Shown here: in pieces, positions 54,817-62,665 of the stretch
Numbering within the stretch: the first letter of the stretch is position 1
Layout of the letters: every line of letters starts with the position of its first letter
Assembly (NCBI GenBank): GCA_016789405.1
Contig: JAEUPQ010000017.1
Span: 124,001 to 188,000 of the forward strand
Length of the DNA stretch: 64,000 nucleotides
Direction: 5' to 3'
Origin: Lysobacteraceae bacterium
GTDB taxonomy: Bacteria > Pseudomonadota > Gammaproteobacteria > Xanthomonadales > Xanthomonadaceae
Notes under the pieces: model-generated
The model's input: only the letters and a program-made list of their open reading frames with translations
Database searches by the model: none
Told to the model about the DNA's origin: nothing
Made by a program: the position numbers and the translations under genes

Positions 54817-56412
54817 TCAGGCGGGCTCGGCAAGGACGGCTTCGACCGGCGCGCTGTGGCGGATCAGGTGGTCGAACGCAGACAGCGCTGCCTTCGAGCC
54901 TTCGCTCATCGCGATGACGATCTGCTTGTAGGGCACCGTGGTCGCATCGCCAGCGGCGAACACGCCCGGCAGCGACGTCTGACCACGGTCGTCGACGATG
55001 ATTTCGCCGCGAGGCGTCAGCGCCACCGTGCCTTTCAGCCATTCGGTGTTGGGCAGCAGGCCGATTTGCACGAACACGCCTTCCAGCGGCAGCACGTGCG
55101 ATTCGTGCGTGTTGCGATCGACGTAGGCCAGCGCGGTGACCTTGCGGCCGTCGCCGATGACTTCCGTCGTCTGGCCCGACACGATCACGCGGACGTTCGG
55201 CAGGCTGCGCAGCTTGCGCTGCAGGACTTCGTCCGCGCGCAGCTTGCCGTCGAATTCGATCAGGGTGACGTGCTCGACGATGCCGGCCAGGTCGATCGCG
55301 GCTTCCACGCCGGAATTGCCGCCGCCGACCACCGCCACGCGCTTGCCCTTGAACAGCGGGCCGTCGCAGTGCGGGCAGTAGGCAACGCCCTTGTTGCGGT
55401 ACTGCTCTTCGCCCGGCACGTTCATCTGCCGCCAGCGTGCACCGGTCGAGAGGATCACGGTCTTCGACTTCAGCGACGCGCCGCTGGCGAGCATGACTTC
55501 GACCAGGCCGTCGGCGCCAGCCGGGAGCAATTGATCGGCGCGCTGCAGGTTCATGATGTCGACCTCGTAGGCGCGCACGTGGCGCTCCATCGCGGCGGCC
55601 AGCTTGGGGCCTTCGGTCTCGGGCACCGAGATGAAGTTCTCGATCGCCATGGTGTCCAGCACCTGGCCGCCGAAGCGCTCGGCGACGATGCCGGTGCGGA
55701 TGCCCTTGCGCGCGGCATAGATGCCCGCCGCGGCGCCGGCCGGGCCGCCGCCGACGATCAGCACGTCGTACGGTGCCTTCTCCGACAGCTTGCCGGCTTC
55801 GCGCGCGGCAGCGCCGGTGTCGAGCTTGGCGAGGATCTCGTCGAAGCCCATGCGTCCGTAGGCGAAGATCTCGCCGTTGAGGAACACCGCCGGCACGGAC
55901 ATCACTTCGCGCGAAGACACTTCGTCCTGGAAGCGCGCGCCGTCGATGGCGACGTGGCGGATGCGCGGATTCAGCACTGCCATCAGGTTGAGCGCCTGCA
56001 CCACGTCCGGGCAGTTGTGGCAGTCGAGCGAGAAATAGGTTTCGAAGACGAAGTCGCCGTCGAGCGCTCGGATGCGTTCGATGGTGTCCGCGTCGAGCTT
56101 CGGCGGATGGCCGCCGACCTGCAGCAAAGCGAGCACGAGCGAGGTGAACTCGTGGCCGAGCGGGATGCCGGCGAAACGCAGCGAAATGTCGTGGCCTGCG
56201 GCCGGGCTGGTGATGGCGAATGAAGGCACGCGGTCGCCGGGTTCGCGCGCTTCGCGGAGCGACACCTTGCCGGACAGCTGGGTCAGCTCGACGAGCAGTT
56301 CACGCAGTTCGCGCGAACCTTCGCCGTCGTCGAGTGCGGCGACCAGTTCGACCGGACGCGTCAGTTTCTGCAGATAGGCCTGCAACTGGTCTTTGAGATC
56401 GGAATCGAGCAT
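54817..56412 (-). CDS. ahpF: Alkyl hydroperoxide reductase subunit F
   Basis: This 531-residue NADH-dependent disulfide reductase regenerates AhpC. The N-terminal tandem thioredoxin-like part holds DCHNCPDV (about residue 129). The FAD/NAD-binding domains hold [15 protein letters not shown], the redox CPHC in [12 protein letters not shown] (about 345) and [18 protein letters not shown]-terminal FAD motif [14 protein letters not shown] is also present. The ATG at 56412 is preceded by a 344-base gap from ahpC, so it may have its own promoter or be read through a partial terminator. Confidence 0.97.
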   Translation of the reverse strand: MLDSDLKDQLQAYLQKLTRPVELVAALDDGEGSRELRELLVELTQLSGKVSLREAREPGDRVPSFAITSPAAGHDISLRFAGIPLGHEFTSLVLALLQVGGHPPKLDADTIERIRALDGDFVFETYFSLDCHNCPDVVQALNLMAVLNPRIRHVAIDGARFQDEVSSREVMSVPAVFLNGEIFAYGRMGFDEILAKLDTGAAAREAGKLSEKAPYDVLIVGGGPAGAAAGIYAARKGIRTGIVAERFGGQVLDTMAIENFISVPETEGPKLAAAMERHVRAYEVDIMNLQRADQLLPAGADGLVEVMLASGASLKSKTVILSTGARWRQMNVPGEEQYRNKGVAYCPHCDGPLFKGKRVAVVGGGNSGVEAAIDLAGIVEHVTLIEFDGKLRADEVLQRKLRSLPNVRVIVSGQTTEVIGDGRKVTALAYVDRNTHESHVLPLEGVFVQIGLLPNTEWLKGTVALTPRGEIIVDDRGQTSLPGVFAAGDATTVPYKQIVIAMSEGSKAALSAFDHLIRHSAPVEAVLAEPA

Positions 56413-56756
56413 GGCGATGGCCTCGCGGAATGCGGAGAAGGGAGAGGGCATGAGGAGAAGCGACGTTCGCAGCAGCGGCCTGGGCCGTGGCGGGCGCATT
56501 CGCGAGAGGGAAGGACTCGCGACGCCGGAAGAGGACGGCGCGGCAGGGCGTCCGGCGAGGACACAGGCCGCTGCTGCGAACGACGCGTGGCGTCGCGGGG
56601 CAGGGTGGTCCCGGCGAAGGTGTTTCGCCGGGAGCCCCGGAGCTTGCGTACGGAGGTCTTGCAGGGGTGGAGCGGGTGACGCAGGTGTTGCATCCGGCAC
56701 GCGCCGGGCGGACTGCACGTTCCGCCCGGTGCGCGGGTGTTCCGGAGTCTTGCGGA
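56413..56756. other. 344-bp ahpC-ahpF intergenic region with hairpin
   Basis: No gene is seen. A perfect 10-bp inverted repeat (TCCCGGCGAA / TTCGCCGGGA) at 56609-56633 with a GGTGT loop lies 124 bases downstream of ahpC. No T run follows on the minus strand, so it may be a leaky terminator setting an ahpC over ahpF ratio. A secondary promoter for ahpF was not identified. Confidence 0.55.
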
Positions 56757-57320
56757 TCAGATCTTGCCGACGAGGTCCAGCGACGGCTTCAACGTCTTGG
56801 CGCCTTCGTTCCACTTCGCCGGGCAGACCTGGCCCGGGTTCGCGGCGACGAACTGCGCGGCCTTCAGCTTGCGCAGGGTCTCGGAGACGTCGCGGGCAAT
56901 CGCGTTGTCATGGATTTCGAGGGTCTTGATGACGCCTTCCGGGTTGATGACGAAGGTGCCGCGCAGCGACAGGCCTTCCTCTTCGATGTGCACGCCGAAG
57001 GCGCGGCTCAGCTGGTGGGTCGGGTCACCGACCAGCGGGAACTGGGCCTTGCCCACCGCGGGGGAGGTTTCGTGCCACACCTTGTGCGAGAAGTGCGTGT
57101 CGGTGGTGACGATGTAGACCTCGGCGCCGGCCTTCTGGAACTCGGCGTAGTTGTTCGCAGCGTCTTCGACTTCGGTCGGGCAATTGAAGGTGAAGGCAGC
57201 CGGCATGAAGATCACGACCGACCACTTGCCCTTCAGGGTCTCGTCCGACACCTGGACGAATTCGCCGGCGTGGAAGGCGGTGGTCTTGAAGGGCTGGACC
57301 TTGGTGTTGATCAGGGACAT
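56757..57320 (-). CDS. ahpC: Alkyl hydroperoxide reductase AhpC (2-Cys peroxiredoxin)
   Basis: This 187-residue typical 2-Cys peroxiredoxin reduces hydrogen peroxide and organic peroxides. The peroxidatic Cys is in [12 protein letters not shown] (about residue 47) and the resolving Cys in [10 protein letters not shown] (about 165). FNCPTE replaces the E. coli FVCPTE, as I recall is usual in xanthomonads. The ATG at 57320 ([11 protein letters not shown]) is preceded by AAGGA about eight bases upstream. An OxyR-type site lies in the AT-rich region upstream. Confidence 0.97.
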   Translation of the reverse strand: MSLINTKVQPFKTTAFHAGEFVQVSDETLKGKWSVVIFMPAAFTFNCPTEVEDAANNYAEFQKAGAEVYIVTTDTHFSHKVWHETSPAVGKAQFPLVGDPTHQLSRAFGVHIEEEGLSLRGTFVINPEGVIKTLEIHDNAIARDVSETLRKLKAAQFVAANPGQVCPAKWNEGAKTLKPSLDLVGKI

Positions 57321-57390
57321 CGAGGGTTCCTTGTGAAGTGGGTTTGGGAGTGTGAAGAGTCGAAAGAGGCGGTCGATCACAACGGCGGTC

Positions 57391-57456
57391 AGCTTAGGCG
57401 TTCGCTATTGATCGATCAAATCATTTGATCAAATTGAATCAATAGCTAGAAACTAT
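57391..57456 (-). promoter_or_regulatory. ahpC promoter with OxyR-type half site
   Basis: On the minus strand ATAG-N7-CTAT at 57442-57456, with the inner T and A of the consensus, is a perfect OxyR half. The next two 4-base boxes at the correct 7-base spacing (ATTT, TGAT) match only half of the consensus positions. A TTGATC -35 (57414-57419) and TAAGCT -10 (57391-57396) follow at 17-base spacing. The stretch is AT-rich and full of overlapping palindromes (TTGATCGATCAA, TCAAATCATTTGA, TTTGATCAAA). Confidence 0.7.
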
Positions 57457-57509
57457 CAATTGCCCGGCAGACCGTTCGGCTCCCGATCTGGGGTGGTGCA
57501 GTGCCGCAT

Positions 57510-58412
57510 TCAATCCTTTCCGGTGCTCCCGACGAAGGCGCGGATGGCGGGCAGGAGCGACGGCTGGCGACCGGGGGAGTGCATCGCGGCCAGCGGGGCG
57601 ATGTGGCCGGCATCCGGCAGCCACAGCATTTCGGCGGAGCTGCCCGCCGCGTGCAGGCGCTCGGCCAGGATCCGGCTGTCGACGGGCTCCACGACGGTAT
57701 CGGCTGTGCCGTGGACCAGCAGGAACGGGGGCTCGTCGCCATCGACGAACGCGACCGGCTGCGCCTGCGGCCATTGCGCCGGCGGGCCGAAGACGTCTTC
57801 GTAGCCGGTGATTTCAAAGTCGTAGGGGCCCGACAGTCCGATCACGCCGGCGAGGTCGCGTGGCGTCAGGCCATGCGGCGCCAGGTAGCGGGCATCGGTG
57901 CCGACCAGCGCGGCGATGTGGGCGCCGGCGGAGTGGCCTGCGAGATAAACCCGCGCCGGGTTTGCGCCGTGGTCGGCGGCGTGCCGCTTCGCCCAGGCCA
58001 CCGCCCGGGCCGCATCCTCGACGAAACCGGGGAACACCGTCTCCGGCGCGGTGCGGTAGTCGGCGACGATCGCCAGCACGCCCTGCTGCGCCAGGCGCCG
58101 GCCGACGAATCGATACTGCTCGCGTCGGCCGTTGCGCCAGCTTCCGCCGTACAGGAACACCACGACCGGAACGTCGCGTGTGGCAGCGGATTCGGGCCGG
58201 TACACGTCGAGCGACAGGCCATGCGAAGCGTCGTAGAGCACCGAGGTCTCGATGGTCCGCGAGGATTTCGGCACGCCGAGATTGGCGACGCCGAAGGCGA
58301 TGCCCTGGCAGCCGCTGATGCCGAGGACGAGCGTCAGCCCGGCGGCGAGGAGGGCGCCAAACGAGTGGCGGCGCGGGCGGCGGCGTGGGCGGGAGCGGGC
58401 AGCGGCTAGCAT
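57510..58412 (-). CDS. Alpha/beta hydrolase lipoprotein
   Basis: This 300-residue carboxylesterase-like enzyme carries a lipoprotein signal ([10 protein letters not shown], lipobox ISGC) after an unusually Arg-rich n-region. The oxyanion motif is [10 protein letters not shown], the nucleophile lies in [15 protein letters not shown] (about residue 160), and the acid and His appear as [10 protein letters not shown] and PDAGHIAPL. It is related to BD-FAE/kynurenine formamidase-like esterases. The ATG (58412) abuts the divergent prmC start (the palindrome CATATG), so the two promoters must overlap the opposite gene. Confidence 0.83.
   Translation of the reverse strand: MLAAARSRPRRRPRRHSFGALLAAGLTLVLGISGCQGIAFGVANLGVPKSSRTIETSVLYDASHGLSLDVYRPESAATRDVPVVVFLYGGSWRNGRREQYRFVGRRLAQQGVLAIVADYRTAPETVFPGFVEDAARAVAWAKRHAADHGANPARVYLAGHSAGAHIAALVGTDARYLAPHGLTPRDLAGVIGLSGPYDFEITGYEDVFGPPAQWPQAQPVAFVDGDEPPFLLVHGTADTVVEPVDSRILAERLHAAGSSAEMLWLPDAGHIAPLAAMHSPGRQPSLLPAIRAFVGSTGKD
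58407..58412 (+). promoter_or_regulatory. -10 hexamer TAGCAT of prmC
   Basis: TAGCAT is followed by six bases (ATGCGG) and the ATG at 58419, consistent with leaderless transcription from that start. It overlaps the start codon of the divergent hydrolase gene. Confidence 0.4.
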
Positions 58413-58418
58413 ATGCGG

Positions 58419-59252
58419 ATGAAGACGAGCGCCCACCCCCGCCTGGATGCACTCCTGCGCCAGGCCAGCGAACGCGTCGACCGGGTCGACGCCGCTGCGC
58501 TGCTCGCGCATGCGCTGCGCCGCTCGCCGGCGTGGCTGTATGCGCACGGCGACGACACGATCGATCCTGCCGACCATGCGCGCTTCGAAACCCTGCTCTC
58601 GCGACGCGAGCAGGGCGAGCCGACGGCCTACCTGACCGGTCGCCGCGGCTTCTGGTCGTTCGATCTGCAGGTGTCGCCCGACACCCTCATTCCCCGGCCC
58701 GAGACCGAATTGCTCGTCGAACTGGCGCTGGCCCGCCTGCCCGAAGCGACCGACCTGCGCCTTGCCGATCTCGGCACCGGCAGCGGCGCGATCGCCCTGG
58801 CCCTGGCGCACGAGCGCCGCCGGGCCCGGGTGCTCGCGGTGGACATCAGCCCGGGGGCGCTCGAGATCGCGCGCCGCAACGCGATCGAGCTGGGCCTGAC
58901 GAATCTCGAATTCCGCCAGGGCGACTGGCTGGGGCCGCTGGCAGGCGAGCGCTTCGACCTGATCGCGAGCAACCCGCCGTACATCGCCGAGGGCGACCCG
59001 CATCTCGACGATCTCCGCCACGAGCCGGTGCCGGCACTCTCCTCCGGCTGCGACGGCCTGAATGCCATTCGCATCATTGCCGTTGAGGCGCCCGCGCACC
59101 TGGTGCCCGGCGGCTGGCTGCTGCTCGAACATGGCTGGGACCAGGGCGAAGCCGTGCGCGAGATCCTCGCGGCCGCCGGATTCCTGGACGTCATGACGGA
59201 TCGTGATCTCGAAGACCGCGATCGCGTGACCTCCGGGCGCTGGCGCGGCTGA
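58419..59252 (+). CDS. prmC: Release factor glutamine N5-methyltransferase PrmC
   Basis: This 277-residue methyltransferase modifies the GGQ glutamine of release factors RF1 and RF2. An N-terminal helical domain precedes the SAM-binding [17 protein letters not shown] (about residue 115), and the catalytic NPPY lies in [15 protein letters not shown] (about 187). [14 protein letters not shown] is a PrmC hallmark. ATG 58419 is preferred to 58413, two codons earlier, because of the -10 spacing. No prfA lies upstream as it often does elsewhere. Confidence 0.93.
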   Translation: MKTSAHPRLDALLRQASERVDRVDAAALLAHALRRSPAWLYAHGDDTIDPADHARFETLLSRREQGEPTAYLTGRRGFWSFDLQVSPDTLIPRPETELLVELALARLPEATDLRLADLGTGSGAIALALAHERRRARVLAVDISPGALEIARRNAIELGLTNLEFRQGDWLGPLAGERFDLIASNPPYIAEGDPHLDDLRHEPVPALSSGCDGLNAIRIIAVEAPAHLVPGGWLLLEHGWDQGEAVREILAAAGFLDVMTDRDLEDRDRVTSGRWRG

Positions 59253-59261
59253 CCTCTCCTT

Positions 59262-59267
59262 TACACT
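59262..59267 (+). promoter_or_regulatory. Candidate -10 TACACT of pip
   Basis: TACACT lies 38 bases before the chosen pip start, in the short gap after prmC. The same hexamer precedes pssA. No -35 match is clear, and read-through from prmC is also possible. Confidence 0.35.
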
Positions 59268-59305
59268 TCGCCCCTTCGCGTCCCCCGATGCCACCGAGAC
59301 CGCCC

Positions 59306-60250
59306 ATGCGCACGCTTTATCCCGAGATCGAACCCTTCGACACCGGCACCCTTCGCGTCGACGACCGCCACGTCCTCCACTACGAACAGTGCGGCAATCC
59401 GAATGGAAAGCCCGTGGTGTTGCTGCATGGTGGCCCGGGCGGCGGCTGCAGCCCGAAGATGCGCCGCTTCCATGATGCCTCGAAGTACCGCATCGTCCTG
59501 TTCGACCAGCGCGGCGCCGGCCGCTCCACGCCGCATGCCGATCTCGTCGACAACACCACCTGGGACCTGGTCGCCGACATCGAGAAACTGCGCGCGCACC
59601 TGGGCATCGATCGCTGGCAGGTCTTCGGCGGCTCGTGGGGGTCCACGCTGGCGCTGGCCTATGCCGAAACCCATCCCGAGCGCGTCACCGAGCTGGTCCT
59701 GCGCGGCATCTTCATGCTGCGTCGCTGGGAGCTGGAATGGTTCTACCAGGAAGGCGCCTCGCGCCTGTTCCCGGATGCGTGGGAACACTACGTCAATGCC
59801 ATCCCGCCGGTCGAACGCCACGACCTGATCTCCGCGTTCCATCGCCGCCTGACCAGCGACGATGAAGCCACGCGTCTCGACGCGGCGCGTGCCTGGAGCG
59901 TGTGGGAAGGCGCGACCAGCTTCCTGCATGTCGACCACGATTTCGTCGCCGGCCACGAAGATGCGCACTTCGCGCTCGCGTTCGCGCGCATCGAGAACCA
60001 TTACTTCGTCAATGGCGGCTTCTTCGAAGTCGAAGACCAGCTGCTGCGCGATGCGCACAAGATCGCGCACATCCCCGGCGTCACCGTGCACGGCCGCTAC
60101 GACGTGGTCTGTCCGATCCAGAACGCATGGGACCTGCACAAGGTCTGGCCCGCCGGCGAACTGGTCATCACGCCGGCGTCCGGCCACTCCGCGTTCGAGG
60201 CCGAGAACATCGACGCGCTGATTCGCGCAACCGACAAGTTCGCGGGCTGA
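59306..60250 (+). CDS. pip: Proline iminopeptidase
   Basis: This 314-residue alpha/beta hydrolase of the S33 family removes N-terminal proline from peptides. LLHGGPGGGCSPKMRRF forms the oxyanion region, GGSWGSTLALAYAE holds the nucleophile Ser (about residue 110), and HGRYDVVCPIQNAW and SGHSAFE hold the catalytic Asp and His. LYPEIEPFDTGTLRV at the start is the usual family opening, which supports ATG 59306 over 59288. It follows prmC by about 50 bases. Confidence 0.95.
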   Translation: MRTLYPEIEPFDTGTLRVDDRHVLHYEQCGNPNGKPVVLLHGGPGGGCSPKMRRFHDASKYRIVLFDQRGAGRSTPHADLVDNTTWDLVADIEKLRAHLGIDRWQVFGGSWGSTLALAYAETHPERVTELVLRGIFMLRRWELEWFYQEGASRLFPDAWEHYVNAIPPVERHDLISAFHRRLTSDDEATRLDAARAWSVWEGATSFLHVDHDFVAGHEDAHFALAFARIENHYFVNGGFFEVEDQLLRDAHKIAHIPGVTVHGRYDVVCPIQNAWDLHKVWPAGELVITPASGHSAFEAENIDALIRATDKFAG

Positions 60251-60292
60251 CCTGCACGGGGGCGGCCGCATGCGATCCGGTGAGTCGTTCCG

Positions 60293-61321
60293 ATGCTGAA
60301 AGTCCTCAAGGCCCTGTTTTCCGGCGCGAACCGCGCCGACAACGAACCGGTCGCGCTCGCGACCGGTTTCGACCCCGTCGCCATGCACTGGTTCGACGAC
60401 ACGCGCATGCCGCTGCCGGATTGGGACGCCATCGCTGAAGCCGAACGGGCGGACTGGACGCGCGAGCAGCGCGACGGTTTCTACACGGCCGCCGCCGGCC
60501 ATTGGCTGGAGGCGATGGCGCAGTCGCTGGGCAGGCACTACCGCATCCACGCCTCCGAGGATTTCCTGCTGCTGTCGGCGCTCGAAGATCGCGCCGCGGT
60601 CGTGCTGCTGCGCTTCTGCCAGTCGGTGCGCCGGCGGATCGTGCGCAACCTCGGGCCGGTCTCGACATCGCGCGCGGACGGCAAGCATGTCGTGATCGTC
60701 TTCGACACCGAGGACGAATACTACGATTACATCGCGCACTACTATCCTGAAGGCGGCGAGTACGCGATGTCATCCGGCATGTTCGTGCATGCCGGCTACG
60801 GCCATTTCGCGCTGTTCGAGGGCGAGATGGAACACATGCAGCCGACGATCGCCCATGAGCTGGCCCACTGCCTGCTTTCCCACCTGCGCATCCCCGCGTG
60901 GTTGAACGAGGGCATGGCGGTGAACACCGAACACGCCTTGTTTCCAAGGCTTGCCGATCCCCGCACGTCGCTCTACAGCCCGAACGAGATCAAGGCCAAG
61001 CACGCGGCGTTCTGGAATGCCGACACCATCCAGGAGTTCTGGTCCGGCAAGTCCTTCCTGCGCACCGACGACGGCAACATGCTGTCGTATGACCTCGCGA
61101 AGCGGATTACCGCCACGGCAGCACGCCATGAAGCTTCGTTCTTCGCCTTCCTGTTCGAGGCGGATCGCGACGACGGTGGTCTGTCGGCCGAACATCACCT
61201 GGGCTATCCGCTCGAGCACCTGGTGCTGGTGATGCTCGGCGAAGGCGACTGGCGTCCACGGCCGGATGCGTGGCGCGAGGGCGTGGAGCGCGGGCAGTTC
61301 CGCAGCATCGACGCGGATTGA
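60293..61321 (+). CDS. Predicted HEXXH zinc metallopeptidase-like protein
   Basis: This 342-residue soluble protein has PTIAHELAHCLLSHLRIPAWLNEGMA (in part: TIAHELAHCLL and PAWLNEGMA), a HEXXH zinc motif with a downstream Glu as in gluzincin peptidases (about residues 183-207). No signal peptide is present, so a cytoplasmic enzyme is predicted. The N-terminal 120 residues have no recognised domain. It follows pip by 42 bases. The substrate is unknown, and family membership is inferred from the zinc motif. Confidence 0.72.
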   Translation: MLKVLKALFSGANRADNEPVALATGFDPVAMHWFDDTRMPLPDWDAIAEAERADWTREQRDGFYTAAAGHWLEAMAQSLGRHYRIHASEDFLLLSALEDRAAVVLLRFCQSVRRRIVRNLGPVSTSRADGKHVVIVFDTEDEYYDYIAHYYPEGGEYAMSSGMFVHAGYGHFALFEGEMEHMQPTIAHELAHCLLSHLRIPAWLNEGMAVNTEHALFPRLADPRTSLYSPNEIKAKHAAFWNADTIQEFWSGKSFLRTDDGNMLSYDLAKRITATAARHEASFFAFLFEADRDDGGLSAEHHLGYPLEHLVLVMLGEGDWRPRPDAWREGVERGQFRSIDAD

Positions 61322-61330
61322 TCGGACGTC

Positions 61331-61912
61331 ATGGGCACCGACATCCACCTCTGGGTCGAGATCCTGCAGGAAGGTCGCTGGGTGTTCGCGCATCCCCATT
61401 ATTTCGATTCGGGTGATGGCGCCGTCGAAACGTACGATCCCGAAGTGACATGGGTCGAGTGGGAGCAGCCCTATCGAGTCAGGAACTATGCACTCTTCGC
61501 GCTCCTGGCAAACGTCAGGAACCACGACAACAGATTCACGCCCTTGTCTTTCCCGCGTGGCGTTCCTGGCGACCTCAGCGACATCGGGCGGCTGATCGCG
61601 CGAGACGGAGAGGAGGGCCTGTACCACACCTTCTCCTGGCTCACGCTTGAAGAATTGCTCGATCATGACTGGGACGCGCCTTGCAGCATGGAAAGCGGCT
61701 ATGTGCCGGCCGACGAAGTCGACGACTTCGTGCGGCATGGCCAGGCCCCATCTCTGCTCAAGTCGTCGGCAGTGGGGCGTCATACCGTACGGGTCGAAAG
61801 GCCTTTGACCTTCGCCGAAATGGCGGGCGCATTCCATGACGAGCTTCTGCCCTTGCTCAAGAGCCTGGGAGCGCCGGATCGGGTGCGCATCGTGTTCTGC
61901 TTCGACAGCTGA
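61331..61912 (+). CDS. MGxDIH family protein, unknown function
   Basis: This 193-residue protein belongs to a family that opens MG(C/T)DIH.xxE and is found in phages and bacteria. MGTDIHLWVEIL, the YALFALLANVRNHDNRF block, the RGVPGDLSDIG turn and HTFSWLTLEELLDHDW all fit. In most members the second motif is GHSHSWLT; here it is LYHTFSWLT. The stop of the upstream peptidase gene lies 9 bases before it. Local GC is lower than in the neighbouring genes, which may reflect recent acquisition. Confidence 0.75.
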   Translation: MGTDIHLWVEILQEGRWVFAHPHYFDSGDGAVETYDPEVTWVEWEQPYRVRNYALFALLANVRNHDNRFTPLSFPRGVPGDLSDIGRLIARDGEEGLYHTFSWLTLEELLDHDWDAPCSMESGYVPADEVDDFVRHGQAPSLLKSSAVGRHTVRVERPLTFAEMAGAFHDELLPLLKSLGAPDRVRIVFCFDS

Positions 61913-62150
61913 GCGCGCTGCCGCGACGGCGGGATCCACGGCGTGCAGGATCCACGATCTCCGTGCGCTTTGCATGAAAAATGCGGCAATCCGTGCGCCT
62001 CAAAGGTCGAATCTGAATCGGCGGTTGTTCGCGATGCGCGGTGCACTTGAGCGGCGATGGTCTGCGTCGACATGCTGTGCATCACCCCAGTGTCTCCGCC
62101 ATCGATCATCCGTGGCGCAGGCCACGACGCAGTCACAACAGGAGAGCGCC

Positions 62151-62558
62151 ATGAGCAGTATCGAACGTCTTTCGGAACGCGGCAGCAGCCTGGTCACGCA
62201 TGCCCGCGACACCCTTGCCTCCGGCGCGGCACACCTGCCGAAATGGCTGGAAGCTGGTGCGGCGCTTGGCATCGCCAAGACGGGCGCACGTGCAGCGACG
62301 ACGCTGGCACGACGCAATCCGGGTGTCGCGATCGCACTTGGAGTCGTCGGTGCCGGCCTGCTCGCCTATCGCTTCTATCGCAAGCGCGCCGAGGCAGAGG
62401 CAACACGTTCGCCGACTCGACTGGTCGTGCATCGCAAGGGCAAGCGGCAGGACGATGTCCAGGATGTCGATCATGGGGAGGCGCCGAAAGCCAGTGCGCG
62501 CAAGGGCAAGAAGTCCGGTCCAAAACCGCGGGCGACCTCGCGCACCCAGGCCGATTGA
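62151..62558 (+). CDS. Small membrane protein, unknown function
   Basis: This 135-residue protein has an amphipathic N-terminal part, one membrane segment (about residues 57-76, PGVAIALGVVGAGLLAYRFY) and a long basic, Lys/Ser-rich C-terminus. AGGAG precedes the ATG at 62151 by about seven bases. A terminator hairpin follows 17 bases after the stop. The layout is reminiscent of small stress-related membrane proteins, but no family is recognised. A 238-base featureless gap precedes it. Confidence 0.75.
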   Translation: MSSIERLSERGSSLVTHARDTLASGAAHLPKWLEAGAALGIAKTGARAATTLARRNPGVAIALGVVGAGLLAYRFYRKRAEAEATRSPTRLVVHRKGKRQDDVQDVDHGEAPKASARKGKKSGPKPRATSRTQAD

Positions 62559-62575
62559 TCTTCGAGCGCAAAGGA

Positions 62576-62598
62576 AAACCCCGCGAAAAGCGGGGTTT
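62576..62598. terminator. Terminator between convergent genes
   Basis: A perfect 9-bp stem (AAACCCCGC / GCGGGGTTT) with a GAAAA loop, followed by TTTCCTGTATTTCC on the plus strand. It ends the gene at 62151 and, in the other direction, can serve the pectate lyase gene. Confidence 0.85.
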
Positions 62599-62665
62599 CC
62601 TGTATTTCCTGTTCCAGGCGCGTACCTGCGCCGGTGACGGACGGTGGCGTGCGGCGCGCTGCCGG

